Positions 25,065-34,530 of a DNA stretch of 64,000 nt are shown here, one piece after another. Every line of letters starts with the position of its first letter. Within the stretch, counting starts at the first letter, position 1. The notes beneath the pieces are model-generated. The model was not told the origin of the DNA. It did not search any database and saw only the letters and a program-made list of their open reading frames with translations. Source of the stretch: Poindextera sp036494815 (GTDB lineage: Bacteria; Pseudomonadota; Alphaproteobacteria; Caulobacterales; Caulobacteraceae); NCBI GenBank assembly GCA_036494815.1, contig DASXNV010000100.1, positions 62,001 to 126,000 on the forward strand. The letters are read 5' to 3'. The translations under genes were made by a program, and so were the position numbers.

Positions 25065-25622
25065 ATGATGGGTGTCACCCCCAGCAATTCCCCCAAAATC
25101 CTCGGTGCGGATCTGTCCGCCGACAAGGTCTTGAGTGCGCCACTGGGCGCCTTCTCCCCACTGTGGCTCGCCTTTGGCGCGGCTGCCAGCGCCGGCGTCA
25201 CCTATTGGTGGATGACCCGCTGGATGCGGCCGACCAATCTGGAAGCCGTGGCGGCGGAAACCGTGCCGAAGGTCACAGCCGAGGTTGAGGCGCCCGCGCC
25301 CGCGGCCGCCGAGGCTGCGGTGGCGGAAGCCATCGCCGAACCCGCCGTGATCGACTCCCCTGTGATCGAATCCAAGGCGCAAGAGTTCGTCGCCGAAGCG
25401 GCGGCGCCGGTCGAAGCGGCTGTTGAAGTCCTGGCCGAGGCGATCGAACCCGAGATCGTTGCGCCGCCGGTGGTCGCCCAAGCAGCGGAGCCGCAGGTCG
25501 CGCCGCCCGCAAAGGCCAAGGCCGCCCCGCCCGTCAAGATCGCCAAGCCGGCCCCCACCGCAAAGCCCGCCGCCGTGTCTGTTCCCACCACCCGGGCGCC
25601 GCGTCGCAAGCCGCGTAGCTAG
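25065..25622 (+). CDS. Ala/Pro-rich single-pass membrane protein, unknown function
   Basis: A 185-residue protein I do not recognise. Residues about 25-50 (LGAFSPLWLAFGAAASAGVT) form one hydrophobic helix followed by WWMTRWMRP. The remaining 130 residues are low complexity: an acidic Ala/Glu/Val/Pro segment (65-130) and a basic Ala/Lys/Pro tail ending in RRKPRS. The charge reversal along the tail resembles TonB-like linkers or histone-like tails, but no domain can be named. AGGAG lies 5 nt before the ATG at 25065 (8 nt before a second ATG at 25068). An inverted repeat GCTGCAC/GTGCAGC just upstream may be regulatory. Confidence 0.65.
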   Translation: MMGVTPSNSPKILGADLSADKVLSAPLGAFSPLWLAFGAAASAGVTYWWMTRWMRPTNLEAVAAETVPKVTAEVEAPAPAAAEAAVAEAIAEPAVIDSPVIESKAQEFVAEAAAPVEAAVEVLAEAIEPEIVAPPVVAQAAEPQVAPPAKAKAAPPVKIAKPAPTAKPAAVSVPTTRAPRRKPRS

Positions 25623-25659
25623 CGCATCCGTCGCCACGGCTGACTCGGCGCTGGATCTG

Positions 25660-25700
25660 CGCTCCTCCCGGCGAAAGCCTGGCCAAAGCTGGGAGGAGCG
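25660..25700. terminator. Hairpin between convergent genes, possible bidirectional terminator
   Basis: Ten-nt arms CGCTCCTCCC (25660-25669) and GGGAGGAGCG (25691-25700). Between them is a small GGC-GAAA-GCC hairpin with a GNRA-type loop. It lies between the convergent Ala/Pro-rich gene and the RND pump gene. There is no strong T-tract, so its role as a terminator is inferred. Confidence 0.5.
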
Positions 25701-25758
25701 GGCGCTTCTTCAACTCAAGCGACGAAGGCTCCGGCGCCGCCGCGGTCTGCCGGCGCCG

Positions 25759-28700
25759 TCACACTTCCAGCCGATCATCCGAACGCGCCACGAGCGTATA
25801 GAGCGCCGGCATCAGGAAGATGCTGATCAATAGGCGTGAGAACAGGCCGCTGACGATCACCAGGGCGAACGGCCTTTGCGAGTCCGTGCCAACGCCCGTG
25901 GCCAACGCCGCTGGCAACAACCCCAGCGCCGCGACCAGCGCGGTCATCATGATCGGGCGCAGCCGTAGGATCGCGCCTTGCCGGACAGCCTCGGCGAGGG
26001 GGGCGCCGTCGCGGCGAAGCTCGTTGACATAGGAGATGTAGACGACAGCCGTCTGCACCGAGACCCCAAACAAGGCCAGGAAACCAACGCCGGAAGACAC
26101 GGAAAACGGCGTGCCGGTGATCCAGAGTCCAATGAGTCCGCCCACCGGCGCCGACAGCACCACGCCCAGCACGGTGATGAACGGGAATTTGAAATTGCTG
26201 TAGAGCATGAAAAGCAGGCCGAAAATCAAGGCCACGGTCAGCGGCAGTATGACGGTCAGTTGCGCGCGTGAGGCGGTATATTCCGTGTATTCCCCGCCCC
26301 AATCCAGGCGGTAGCCCTGGGGCATGTCGACCTTTGTCTTGACCTGTTGAATGGCGTCGCCCACAGCTCCTGCCAGGTCGCGCCCTTCCACTGAGAACTG
26401 GACGCCGATATAGCGCGAATTGTCCTGGCGGTAGATGAAGGAGGCGCCGTTCTCCACCCGGATGTCCGCGAATTCCTTGAGCGGAATTTCTTGTCCCCCG
26501 GGGGTGGCCACCAGGATATTGCCGATTTCTTCGGGGTTATCTCGGTATTTCTGCTCGAGGCGGACAACCAGATCGAACTGCTTTTCCTGCTGCACCACCT
26601 GGGTGGCGACGTCCCCGCCGATGGCCGTCTGGATCACGCCATTGATGTCCGCCACGTTCAGACCGTAGCGGGCGATCCGGTCCCGGTTGATCTTGATGGT
26701 CAGGCTGGGCTGGCCGAGTTCCTGGACCAGGGTCACGTCACGGATGCCGCGCACCCCCGTCAGCACCTGCTTGATGGCTTTGCCCTTTTGCTGGAGCGTA
26801 TCCAGGTCGGGTCCGAAGACCTTCACCGCCAGGGCGCTTTTCAGGCCGGTTTCCGCCTCGTCCACCGCATCTTCGGCCGGTTGGGTATAGTTGAAGACAA
26901 TTCCGGGAAAGCCCTGGAGCTTCTTGTTGATGGCTTCGATCAGTTCGGCCTTGTTGTGATAGGGGCCGGTCCATTGCGAATAGGGCTTGAGGCCGACGTA
27001 GAATTCGACGTTGAAAAAGCCGGTTGAATCCGTGCCGTCGTCCGGCCGACCCAGTTCAGAGGCGACCAGGGTGACGTCTGGAAACGAGCGCAGGATGTCA
27101 CGGATCTTGGGCGTGATCTTGGCCGATTCATCGAACGAAATCGTGTAGGGCATGGTGGCGCGCACCCACAGCGCGCCTTCATCCAGCTGCGGCATGAACT
27201 CGCCGCCGATGAAGGGGACGAGCAGCAGGGACCCCGTCAACACGATCGCGGCGGCGATCGACGTGCCCCAGGGGCGGGCGAGGCAGAAATCGAGGCCTTT
27301 GACATAGGCCGACTTGATGGCTTCAAAAACGGCGTTGTGGCGCTCGTGCACGCCCTTGCGCATGAACCACGAACACAGCACGGGCAGCAGGACCAGCGTG
27401 ACGATCAGGGCGCCGATCAGCGCGAAGACCATGGTGTCGGCCATCGGCTTGAACAGGGTCCCGGAAGGCCCGGACAGGACATAGATCGGCAGGAAACTGG
27501 CCACGATCACCGTGACGGCATAGAAAAGCGGGCGATCCACCTCCGCCGCCGCATCCTTGATGATCGCCCTGACATTGAGCGGCGTTCCTTGGCGCAACGC
27601 GATCTGGCGGAAAATATTCTCCACCATCACCACGGCGCCATCCACCAGGATGCCGAAGTCCACCGCCCCGATGGAGAGCAGGTTGGCGGAGGCGTGCTGC
27701 AGATCGAGACAAATAAATGCGAACAGCAGCGCCAGCGGGATGGTGGCCGCGACGATCAGGCCCGCCCGAAAATCGTAGAGAAAAAAGATCAGAACCACCA
27801 CGACCAACACCATGCCGCGGAGCAAGTTTTCCTCGACGATCTTGGTGGTCAGTTTGATCAGGTCCGTCCGGTCGTAATACGGAACGACTTTCACATCCTT
27901 GGGCAGGATCTGCGCGTTGAGCTCCTTGGTCTTGGCCTCGACCCGCTTGAGGACATCCTGGGTCTTTTCACCGGTGCGCAACAAGATGACGCCCTCGACA
28001 GCGTCGTCCTGCTTCTCGAAGCCGAACTCGCCCAGCCGCGGGGCGATGCCGATGACCACCCGGCCTACGTCCTTGAGCAAGACCGGGACGCCGTTGTGCA
28101 CCGCCAAGACGACGTTGCCGATGTCTTCGGTGGTTTCCATGCGGCCCGCGCCGCGCACGTAATAGAACTGTCCGCCTTGCGAATAGAACCCGCCGCCGGC
28201 GTTGCTGTTGTTGGCCGCCAGGGCGGTCTCCACCTGTTGCGCCGACAGGCCGACCGCAGCGATCTTGGCCTGATCGAGCAGCACTTGGTACTGCATGGTG
28301 CCACCGCCAAACCCGGAGTCATCCGCCACGCCGGGCACGGATTTGTACTGCGGCTCAACGGTCCAGGCCTCGATGGTCTTGAGCTCCATCGGCGACCGGT
28401 CGGGGCTTTGCAGGACGTAGCGATAGATCAGGCCGGAGGGTGACGACAGTGGCGACACCGATGGGCTCACCCCGTCGGGCAAGCCAAGACCCGCCAGCCG
28501 GTTGAAAACCTCCTGGCGGGCGAAATTGTTGTCCGTCCCATCGTGAAAGGTGAGGATGACGTCGGACAGCCCATAGAGCGAGATCGAACGGGTCGTGGTC
28601 GTCTTTGGAACGCCATTCATCCCCAGTTCGACCGGCACCGTGATCAGGCGTTCGACCTCTTCGGCGGCGTGACCGGGCCATTGGGTAATGATCTCGACGA

Positions 28701-28884
28701 TGGGCGGCGAGAGATCGGGATAGGCATCCACCGGCAGGCGGTGCAGCGACCGCACGCCCACGACCACCAAGACGAACGTTATGAGAATGACCAGAAAGGG
28801 TCGCCCCAGCGATGAGGCCACGATCCGGTTCATGATCGACGCCGATTGCGGCGTGGATCCGGTCGGGGACGGATCGTCGCTCAT
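25759..28884 (-). CDS. Heavy-metal-type RND efflux pump (CzcA family)
   Basis: Inner-membrane proton/substrate antiporter of 1041 residues with 12 helices and two large periplasmic loops. The fourth-helix motif DFGILVDGAVVMVEN (about 400-415) is the HME-RND signature, with Asp residues needed for proton relay; it points to the divalent-cation CzcA/NccA class rather than the CusA class. LPVDAYPDLSPP and VERLITVPVELGMNGVP near the N terminus also fit. Its ATG overlaps the adaptor stop (ATGA). It is the last gene of a three-gene operon. Metal specificity (Zn, Co, Cd, Ni) cannot be told from the sequence. Confidence 0.9.
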   Translation of the reverse strand: MSDDPSPTGSTPQSASIMNRIVASSLGRPFLVILITFVLVVVGVRSLHRLPVDAYPDLSPPIVEIITQWPGHAAEEVERLITVPVELGMNGVPKTTTTRSISLYGLSDVILTFHDGTDNNFARQEVFNRLAGLGLPDGVSPSVSPLSSPSGLIYRYVLQSPDRSPMELKTIEAWTVEPQYKSVPGVADDSGFGGGTMQYQVLLDQAKIAAVGLSAQQVETALAANNSNAGGGFYSQGGQFYYVRGAGRMETTEDIGNVVLAVHNGVPVLLKDVGRVVIGIAPRLGEFGFEKQDDAVEGVILLRTGEKTQDVLKRVEAKTKELNAQILPKDVKVVPYYDRTDLIKLTTKIVEENLLRGMVLVVVVLIFFLYDFRAGLIVAATIPLALLFAFICLDLQHASANLLSIGAVDFGILVDGAVVMVENIFRQIALRQGTPLNVRAIIKDAAAEVDRPLFYAVTVIVASFLPIYVLSGPSGTLFKPMADTMVFALIGALIVTLVLLPVLCSWFMRKGVHERHNAVFEAIKSAYVKGLDFCLARPWGTSIAAAIVLTGSLLLVPFIGGEFMPQLDEGALWVRATMPYTISFDESAKITPKIRDILRSFPDVTLVASELGRPDDGTDSTGFFNVEFYVGLKPYSQWTGPYHNKAELIEAINKKLQGFPGIVFNYTQPAEDAVDEAETGLKSALAVKVFGPDLDTLQQKGKAIKQVLTGVRGIRDVTLVQELGQPSLTIKINRDRIARYGLNVADINGVIQTAIGGDVATQVVQQEKQFDLVVRLEQKYRDNPEEIGNILVATPGGQEIPLKEFADIRVENGASFIYRQDNSRYIGVQFSVEGRDLAGAVGDAIQQVKTKVDMPQGYRLDWGGEYTEYTASRAQLTVILPLTVALIFGLLFMLYSNFKFPFITVLGVVLSAPVGGLIGLWITGTPFSVSSGVGFLALFGVSVQTAVVYISYVNELRRDGAPLAEAVRQGAILRLRPIMMTALVAALGLLPAALATGVGTDSQRPFALVIVSGLFSRLLISIFLMPALYTLVARSDDRLEV

Positions 28885-30068
28885 TGGCTTTGCATGAACT
28901 GAATGAAGACGCCGCCATCGACCACGATCCGATCGCCGGCCTTGAGACCCGAGGCGATGTCATACTGGTCCCCGGTGCGATAGCCCAGGGTCACACGCCG
29001 CCGCGCGAAGCCGCCGTCAGGCTGGGCGGTGTAGACAAACGGCAGGTTCTCATCGTCGCGCAAAATCGCGGAGACAGGGACAAGCAGTCCCGTGCTTTGC
29101 TGGCGGGAATGAATCTGCGCGCGGACATACATTTGCTTCTTCAGAAGCTCGCCCGGATTTTCGACGACGACGCGGGCGATCACCGAACGGGTGTCCGGAT
29201 TCACCAGGGCCGAGATGTTGGTCACTGTTCCTGAGACGCCGTTCGGCGCCCCACCGCTCAGCACGTCGGCCGCGTCTCCAAGCCTGACCGAAGCAATGTC
29301 GGAGTCCGAAATCTGCGCCATCACCCAAACCCGGGAAAGGTCGGCGACGGTGAAACAGGGTGTGGAGCCCGCCTGCAGAAGTTGTCCGGGCGTGATCAGC
29401 TTCTCCGCCACGGTTCCCGCGATCGGCGAGCGGATAACGCCTTCGACGCGCGATACCGGACGGCCTTGCTGCAAGGCTTTGATGGCCTGGGGATCCACAT
29501 CCAGCGAGACGAGCGCCTGCAGAGCGGCGTCGCGGTCCGCCTCGGCGTTGACGGCGTCGGTTTCCGCCTGCTGCGCCTCGCGCTGCGAAACACCGTTGTG
29601 CTGGAGAAGATCCTTGTCTGCGTCGGCAAGCTTGCGAGATGTCCGCGCGGTCGCGAGCGCCTTGCTGTAGGCGCTGACGGCGGCGGCGAAATCGGATGAC
29701 TCGACCTCCGCGAGGGCTTGGCCCTTCCTGACCTTGTCGCCGGCGGAAACCAGCAGCCGCGACACCGGGCCGGAGAAGGGCGCCAGGACGCTGGTGGCTT
29801 GATCGTTGTCGAAATCGACCGTCCCGTTGGAGTCGATGGTCTTGCGATACTGAGACTGCGTGACGGCGTAGAGGCGGATGTGATCTCGTTGGGCCGCTGT
29901 CAGGACCACATTGCTGGCCGTCGCCGGCGCCTGCGCCTTGGTGTCGGTCTTGGGGGCGCAGCCGGCCAGAGACACGACCGCCGCCGTCGTAACGGCGAGC
30001 GCAATTGCGTGCGGGCGTCTGATCCGCCGTTGTGCGGGCGGCGTTCCGTAAGGCGGCTTAGGGCTCAT
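28881..30068 (-). CDS. RND efflux periplasmic adaptor subunit
   Basis: Membrane-fusion protein of 395 residues linking the RND pump to the outer-membrane channel. The N-terminal segment VTTAAVVSLAGCAPK is a lipoprotein-type signal with Cys in LAGC. A first barrel and lipoyl half (VLAPFSGPVSRLLVSAGDKVRKGQALAEVES) is followed by a coiled-coil hairpin (about 130-190), a second lipoyl half (RSPIAGTVAEKLITPGQLL) and beta-barrel domains. It overlaps the outer-membrane-factor gene by 11 nt and the pump gene by 4 nt, so expression is tightly coupled. No His-rich metal-binding extension is present. Confidence 0.9.
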   Translation of the reverse strand: MSPKPPYGTPPAQRRIRRPHAIALAVTTAAVVSLAGCAPKTDTKAQAPATASNVVLTAAQRDHIRLYAVTQSQYRKTIDSNGTVDFDNDQATSVLAPFSGPVSRLLVSAGDKVRKGQALAEVESSDFAAAVSAYSKALATARTSRKLADADKDLLQHNGVSQREAQQAETDAVNAEADRDAALQALVSLDVDPQAIKALQQGRPVSRVEGVIRSPIAGTVAEKLITPGQLLQAGSTPCFTVADLSRVWVMAQISDSDIASVRLGDAADVLSGGAPNGVSGTVTNISALVNPDTRSVIARVVVENPGELLKKQMYVRAQIHSRQQSTGLLVPVSAILRDDENLPFVYTAQPDGGFARRRVTLGYRTGDQYDIASGLKAGDRIVVDGGVFIQFMQSQ

Positions 30069-31590
30069 ATTTGTCCTTGGCTATGTCCGCGCGCCGCCAC
30101 CATCCGCCGCCGAGCGCCTGGAACAGCGCCGCTGTGTCGGCGAAACGATTGGTCTGGGCCTGCACGAGGTTGATCCGGGCTTGCTGATAGGCCTGCTCGG
30201 CGCTCAACAGCGAAAGGGGGCTGGCGTAGCCGTCTCGCACCTGTCGCTGCGACAGATCCAGCGTGACCTTGGCGGCGTCCGCGGCGGCCGCGGCCGCCTT
30301 CAGGCCCTCGGCGTCCTGTTCGAGCGCGGTCAATGTATCAGCGACATTCTGAAAGGCGGTCAGCACCGTGCTGCGATATTGTTCCGCCGCCTGGACATAG
30401 GCGGCCTTGGCGGCGCGCTCCTGGTGCAGCAGGGCTCCACCGTCGAAAATGGGCGCCGTCGCGGCCGCGCCCAAACCCCAAAAGCCATTGCCCGACGCGA
30501 ACACCTTACCCAGGGACAGGGCCGTGCTTCCGGCGTTCGCGGTCAACTCTATATTGGGCAGCCGGTTTGCTATGGCGACGCCAATTTGGGCGCTGGCGAC
30601 GTGCAGGTTGGCTTCGGCCTGGAGCACGTCGGGACGCTGAGCCACCAGGGCCGACGGAAGGCTCACCGGCAGGTCCGCCGGCAATTTCAGGCTCGAAAGC
30701 TCGAAGTCTTCAGCCGGCGCCTGGTTGGGATACCGCCCGGCCAGGACGGCGAGAAGGTCGCGTTGCTGGACGGATTGCTTGAGCAGCGGCGGCAGCGTGG
30801 CCGTGACTTGCGCGAGCTGAGCTTCCTGCGCGGCGACATCAAGTCGGCTCGCATAGCCCTTGGCGAATTGGTATTGCAGGGTTTGGACGATCTTGGTGTT
30901 GATATCGATCAGCTGTCGCGTCGCGTCGATCTGCGTCTGCAGCGACGCTTCCTGAATATAGGCGGTCGCTACATTGGTCGTCAGCGTAAGGTGCGCCGCG
31001 ATCATTTGGAAACGAACGGCTTGTTCCTGCGCCTTGACGGACTCCGTACCTCGGCGATTCAGGCCGAAGACGTCAGGTGAGTAGGAAACGCTGACCTGCG
31101 GGGTGAAGAGACTGTATTCGAAAGCGTTCGAACTAGGCGTGGGCGCCAGCGCCGCGGATTGCCGCTGGCGAGTGGCCGAAAAGCTCGCCGCGACATCGGG
31201 ATAATAAACGCCCCGTTGAGCCAGGACGTTTTCCCTCGCCACCGACAAGGCCGCCTGCGCCGCCTTGAGGTCGTGATTGTTGGCGAGCGACTGTTCAACC
31301 AGATCATTGAGGGAGGGGGACTGAAACAGGGTCCACCAGTCTCCAGGAATGTCCGATCCGTTGGCGAAGCGCTGAGCCTCACCAGCGGCGACCGTCGGAC
31401 TGGAGGCGGTGGCCGACATCGGATGGGCGGTGTAGCCGCTGACATCCGGAGCCACCGGTCGCTTGAAGTCGGGGCCCACCGCGCAACCCGCCATCAGCAA
31501 GCAAGCGATAGGCGCCAGGAAGGTCTGGACGCGCCTCCGTGGCGAGCTGCCCCTGACGCCGGGTTTCGGCAGCCCAGTGGATGTCGTCAT
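30058..31590 (-). CDS. RND efflux outer-membrane factor (NodT family)
   Basis: TolC-like outer-membrane channel of 510 residues. The N terminus is a lipoprotein signal with lipobox LMAGC followed by AVGPDFKRP, the usual start of mature NodT/OprM-type factors. Two OEP repeats are visible, with the SLANNHDLKAAQAAL and RPDVLQAEANLHVASAQIG helices. It is the first gene of the efflux operon. I use the ATG at 31590; a TTG at 31626 in the same frame is a poorer choice. Neither has a clear ribosome site. The NodT type differs from the CzcC type usually paired with CzcA pumps. Confidence 0.88.
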   Translation of the reverse strand: MTTSTGLPKPGVRGSSPRRRVQTFLAPIACLLMAGCAVGPDFKRPVAPDVSGYTAHPMSATASSPTVAAGEAQRFANGSDIPGDWWTLFQSPSLNDLVEQSLANNHDLKAAQAALSVARENVLAQRGVYYPDVAASFSATRQRQSAALAPTPSSNAFEYSLFTPQVSVSYSPDVFGLNRRGTESVKAQEQAVRFQMIAAHLTLTTNVATAYIQEASLQTQIDATRQLIDINTKIVQTLQYQFAKGYASRLDVAAQEAQLAQVTATLPPLLKQSVQQRDLLAVLAGRYPNQAPAEDFELSSLKLPADLPVSLPSALVAQRPDVLQAEANLHVASAQIGVAIANRLPNIELTANAGSTALSLGKVFASGNGFWGLGAAATAPIFDGGALLHQERAAKAAYVQAAEQYRSTVLTAFQNVADTLTALEQDAEGLKAAAAAADAAKVTLDLSQRQVRDGYASPLSLLSAEQAYQQARINLVQAQTNRFADTAALFQALGGGWWRRADIAKDKYEP

Positions 31591-31909
31591 GTTTGGATGG
31601 GCCCAACGCTGTGAGCGCCGCGCCAAATCCGACCGGCCGACTGGCCACGAAGCGCGCGGCGTGCAGTCTTCCCGATCATGGCGACGTTGTCCCTACTATA
31701 GCCCAGATGGGCAAATAGGCGATGGAGCGCGACGCGACCATGCCGAATCTTCCCGATTTGATCGGGAATTTTTCCCGATTGGGGTGGGGGCGGAGTTCGC
31801 CGGCTTCAGTTGCGATATGTTGGGCGCATGTCGCTGGGAGCCCGCCTATCCCGTCGGGCGCGCGGGTGGCCTAACACCCCCCGCCGAATGGATCCGACAA
31901 GCCAATCCC
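31591..31909. other. Noncoding region upstream of the efflux operon
   Basis: A 319-nt gap between the TonB receptor stop and the outer-membrane-factor start, both on the minus strand. It should hold the efflux promoter. The only striking element is the triple 8-mer array at 31750-31779. No gene or tRNA is seen. Confidence 0.6.
31750..31779. promoter_or_regulatory. Three alternating 8-mers at 11-bp spacing, candidate operator
   Basis: TTCCCGAT (31750-31757), its complement ATCGGGAA (31761-31768), and TTCCCGAT again (31772-31779), each separated by exactly 3 nt. The array lies about 160 nt upstream of the outer-membrane-factor gene. The exact one-turn period suggests cooperative protein binding, although overlapping hairpins in RNA are also possible. 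Confidence 0.5.
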
Positions 31910-34063
31910 TCAGAACGCCGCCTTGACGTCCACGAAGATCTTGCGCGGCGCAGACAGGTAGTAGGATTGGTCGCCAAACTCGCTGGCGCTGACGGGGCGC
32001 CGCTCGTCGGTCAGATTGTATGCATTCAGCGACAGGCTATAGCGACTCCAACGGTAGCCGACCACGCCGTCCAGGGATGTGTAGGCGCCAGTTGGGGCGG
32101 TGTTGGCCAGATCGAGCATCCGACGGCCAACATAGCTCACCGTGATCGATCCGAAGAAGCCGTGCTCCGGGGCGTATACGGCTCCAATAGATCCAAGCCA
32201 ATCTGGAGAAAGCGGCAGCTGATTGCCGGAGACGTCTATATTGGCCCCGCCTTCTGCGGCGATGTAGCGAGTGAAGCGCGCGTCATGCCAGCTCATGGCG
32301 GCGGCGATGCTGAGGTCACGCGTCACGCGCCATTGACCTTCGAGCTCGACACCCTTCAACCGCTCGCCGCCCGCGTTTTGAAAGATCTGGTCGCCGGCGT
32401 CGTCGGTCGTGGTGACCACCAAATTCTTGAAGTCGAGCAGGAACAGACTGGCGTCATAGGTAAGCCGGCCATCCGCCAGCCGCCCCTTCAGTCCCGCTTC
32501 ATAGCTTCTGGCCGATTCAGGTTGCAGAATGTCGGGCGTGTTGTCGGGGCCGAAATCCAGGGCTGAAGGCTTGAAGGTGTCGCGGTAGTCGCCGTACAGG
32601 ACCAGTTCATCGTCTCCCTGGCTCCAGGCCCGGTAGCTCACCCCCGCCATGCCGGAGAGCCGCGTAACGTCTCGGGTTTGGTCGTCGAAGGTGTCCGCGG
32701 TGGCGTCGAACCCGTCGATATGCGTCGAAAGCTTGTGTTCGGCGGTCTCGTTGACCCGCAGGCCGGCGTTCAGGTCCCAGCGGGAGTCCGGCTTCCAGTC
32801 CAATTGAGCATACTGACCGGCGAAGACCCGGCGATCGAGCAGGCGATTGATCTCGTCCACATGGAGGGACGTTGTCGGCGGCAAGGGGACGCCACCTTGC
32901 AGAGCGGGAAAATAGCCGCCGTTGACACTGGTCTGCGCCCCCCGGCCATAGAGCAGATCCGCCCCCAGGGTTAGGTTGCTGTCGTGCGGCAGTTTGAAGT
33001 TCACATCGGTGTCGAAATAGTCGTCGTCGATGTCGCGGCGTTGGTTCTGGCTGTCCGCAGTCATCAGGTCTGAACGCAGGAAGCCGCGAATATCGGCGAC
33101 GCGGGAGTAGGCGAGGGACGCCGTGGTCGACCAAGTCCACAGCGCAGTCTCGCGCGTATAGCCGATGACGCCGTGATAGCGGTCCTCGTCGATCCTGGCG
33201 TCGGCCGGATTGTAGTTGGCGTCGAGCGGTGTCAGCGTGGTTAGGATAGCGCCCACGCGAACCACCGGACTGGGCGGAACGGTGCGAAGAGCCGTCAGGT
33301 CGATGTCGACGCGCAAGGTTCCGTTCAGCACTTGCCCGCTGGTGCGATAGAGCAGGCGAGCGTCGCCGACATGCTCGCGTGAATCGGCGAAGCCGTCGCG
33401 CTTGGCGTCGATGGCGATTGACTGGTCGAAGCCCAGCACGGTCGGCAGGGCGGCGGTGACATCGGCTCGCCATGAGCCGAAACTGCCATAGCCGGCCTCG
33501 ATGGAATTGGCGGCGTGGCTGCCGGCGGGATAGTGGATGACCTGGATTACGCCGACAAATGAGGTCGCCCCAAAGAGCACGGGCGCCGATCCCTTCAGGA
33601 CCTCGATGCGCTCCACATCGATCAGGTCGAGCGTCGGTATCGCCGGATTGAAGGCGCCGCCCCACGGCACACCGTCCACAACCAGCAGAAAGGCGTCGAA
33701 CTCATGCAGGCCCCAGAAGGACGGCACCGCGCTGGCCGGGCCGGCGTCGCCGCCGGGAGGCGCCTCAACCCCCGCTATCAGGGATAGCGCGCCACGCAGG
33801 TCGGTGATGTGTCTGGCCCGTAGATCATCTCCTTTGATCAGTGCGATATTGGCCGGCACGCGATCGGCCGGTTCGGCCACTCGTGTCGCCGTCACGACCA
33901 CATCATCGTCCGGGCCGATTGAGGTTGGAGTGCGGACCTGAGCCGCTGCGTTCGATGTCCAGATCAGCCCCATCATCGAGACGGCCAGGGACACGAACCT
34001 GCTGTCAGCGCGCGCCAGTCGGCCCCCGCGCCAGCCTGTCCGTCTAAATTCCCGCATAGCCAT
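31910..34063 (-). CDS. TonB-dependent outer-membrane receptor
   Basis: A 717-residue receptor for active uptake across the outer membrane. A signal peptide ends near Ala-Ala-Ala-Gln (about residue 40), and a TonB-box-like DDDVVVTATRV follows. The plug domain has DLRGALSLIAGVE and VERIEVLKGSAPVLFGATSFVGVIQVI. A beta-barrel ends in aromatic IFVDVKAAF. The start is taken as the ATG at 34063. The plug lacks the common G-x-N-A-G motif, having SFVG instead. It is upstream of the metal-type RND operon on the same strand, so a role in metal-complex uptake or shared regulation is possible but unproven. Confidence 0.88.
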   Translation of the reverse strand: MAMREFRRTGWRGGRLARADSRFVSLAVSMMGLIWTSNAAAQVRTPTSIGPDDDVVVTATRVAEPADRVPANIALIKGDDLRARHITDLRGALSLIAGVEAPPGGDAGPASAVPSFWGLHEFDAFLLVVDGVPWGGAFNPAIPTLDLIDVERIEVLKGSAPVLFGATSFVGVIQVIHYPAGSHAANSIEAGYGSFGSWRADVTAALPTVLGFDQSIAIDAKRDGFADSREHVGDARLLYRTSGQVLNGTLRVDIDLTALRTVPPSPVVRVGAILTTLTPLDANYNPADARIDEDRYHGVIGYTRETALWTWSTTASLAYSRVADIRGFLRSDLMTADSQNQRRDIDDDYFDTDVNFKLPHDSNLTLGADLLYGRGAQTSVNGGYFPALQGGVPLPPTTSLHVDEINRLLDRRVFAGQYAQLDWKPDSRWDLNAGLRVNETAEHKLSTHIDGFDATADTFDDQTRDVTRLSGMAGVSYRAWSQGDDELVLYGDYRDTFKPSALDFGPDNTPDILQPESARSYEAGLKGRLADGRLTYDASLFLLDFKNLVVTTTDDAGDQIFQNAGGERLKGVELEGQWRVTRDLSIAAAMSWHDARFTRYIAAEGGANIDVSGNQLPLSPDWLGSIGAVYAPEHGFFGSITVSYVGRRMLDLANTAPTGAYTSLDGVVGYRWSRYSLSLNAYNLTDERRPVSASEFGDQSYYLSAPRKIFVDVKAAF

Positions 34064-34530
34064 GGAGCCCCCAATCCTCACGACGAACCCGCACCACGAT
34101 TTGAAATCCAGGCGCTGCGAACGGCGCATCGCGAAACAAAGCAAAGCTATGGAATCACAGATCGTGGTGAGACTAAATAATGAATGGCGCGGTAATAGCA
34201 ACGCTTGTTGATGGTGTTCGCCAAGCTCATGGGTGTGTCGCAGATAGGCGGCTATGATCCGCGAGGGTGCTTGAGTTCGCCCTCATATTTCTCGCCCTGA
34301 CCAGCATCTCATCGAAGTTGATGGAAAATTGAATACAATTTACGGACATTTTTACGTGACCGCTGTTGCGACGGTTGGCGAGATATGCTCAGAATATAGA
34401 GAATGACTTTAGACCCATAGTGTAAGCATTGATGTCGCCGTGGCGTGAAAATCGTCATAGAGCAACTAGCTTGGCCGTGGCGCCATGATGTGGCGCAATA
34501 CCGTTTCAAAATTAAAAGCGGGAGGCGTCG
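34064..34530. other. A+T-rich noncoding region between divergent genes
   Basis: A 467-nt stretch between the TonB receptor (minus) and the radical-SAM-linked operon (plus). It is visibly richer in A and T than its surroundings, with runs such as ATTGAATACAATTTACGG. It should contain both promoters. Short open frames on either strand show no coding character. No RNA gene is recognised. Confidence 0.55.

Noticed and set aside
34309..34509. 66-residue minus-strand frame in the A+T-rich gap
   Set aside because: No ribosome site, no protein-like composition; region is better explained as promoter DNA.
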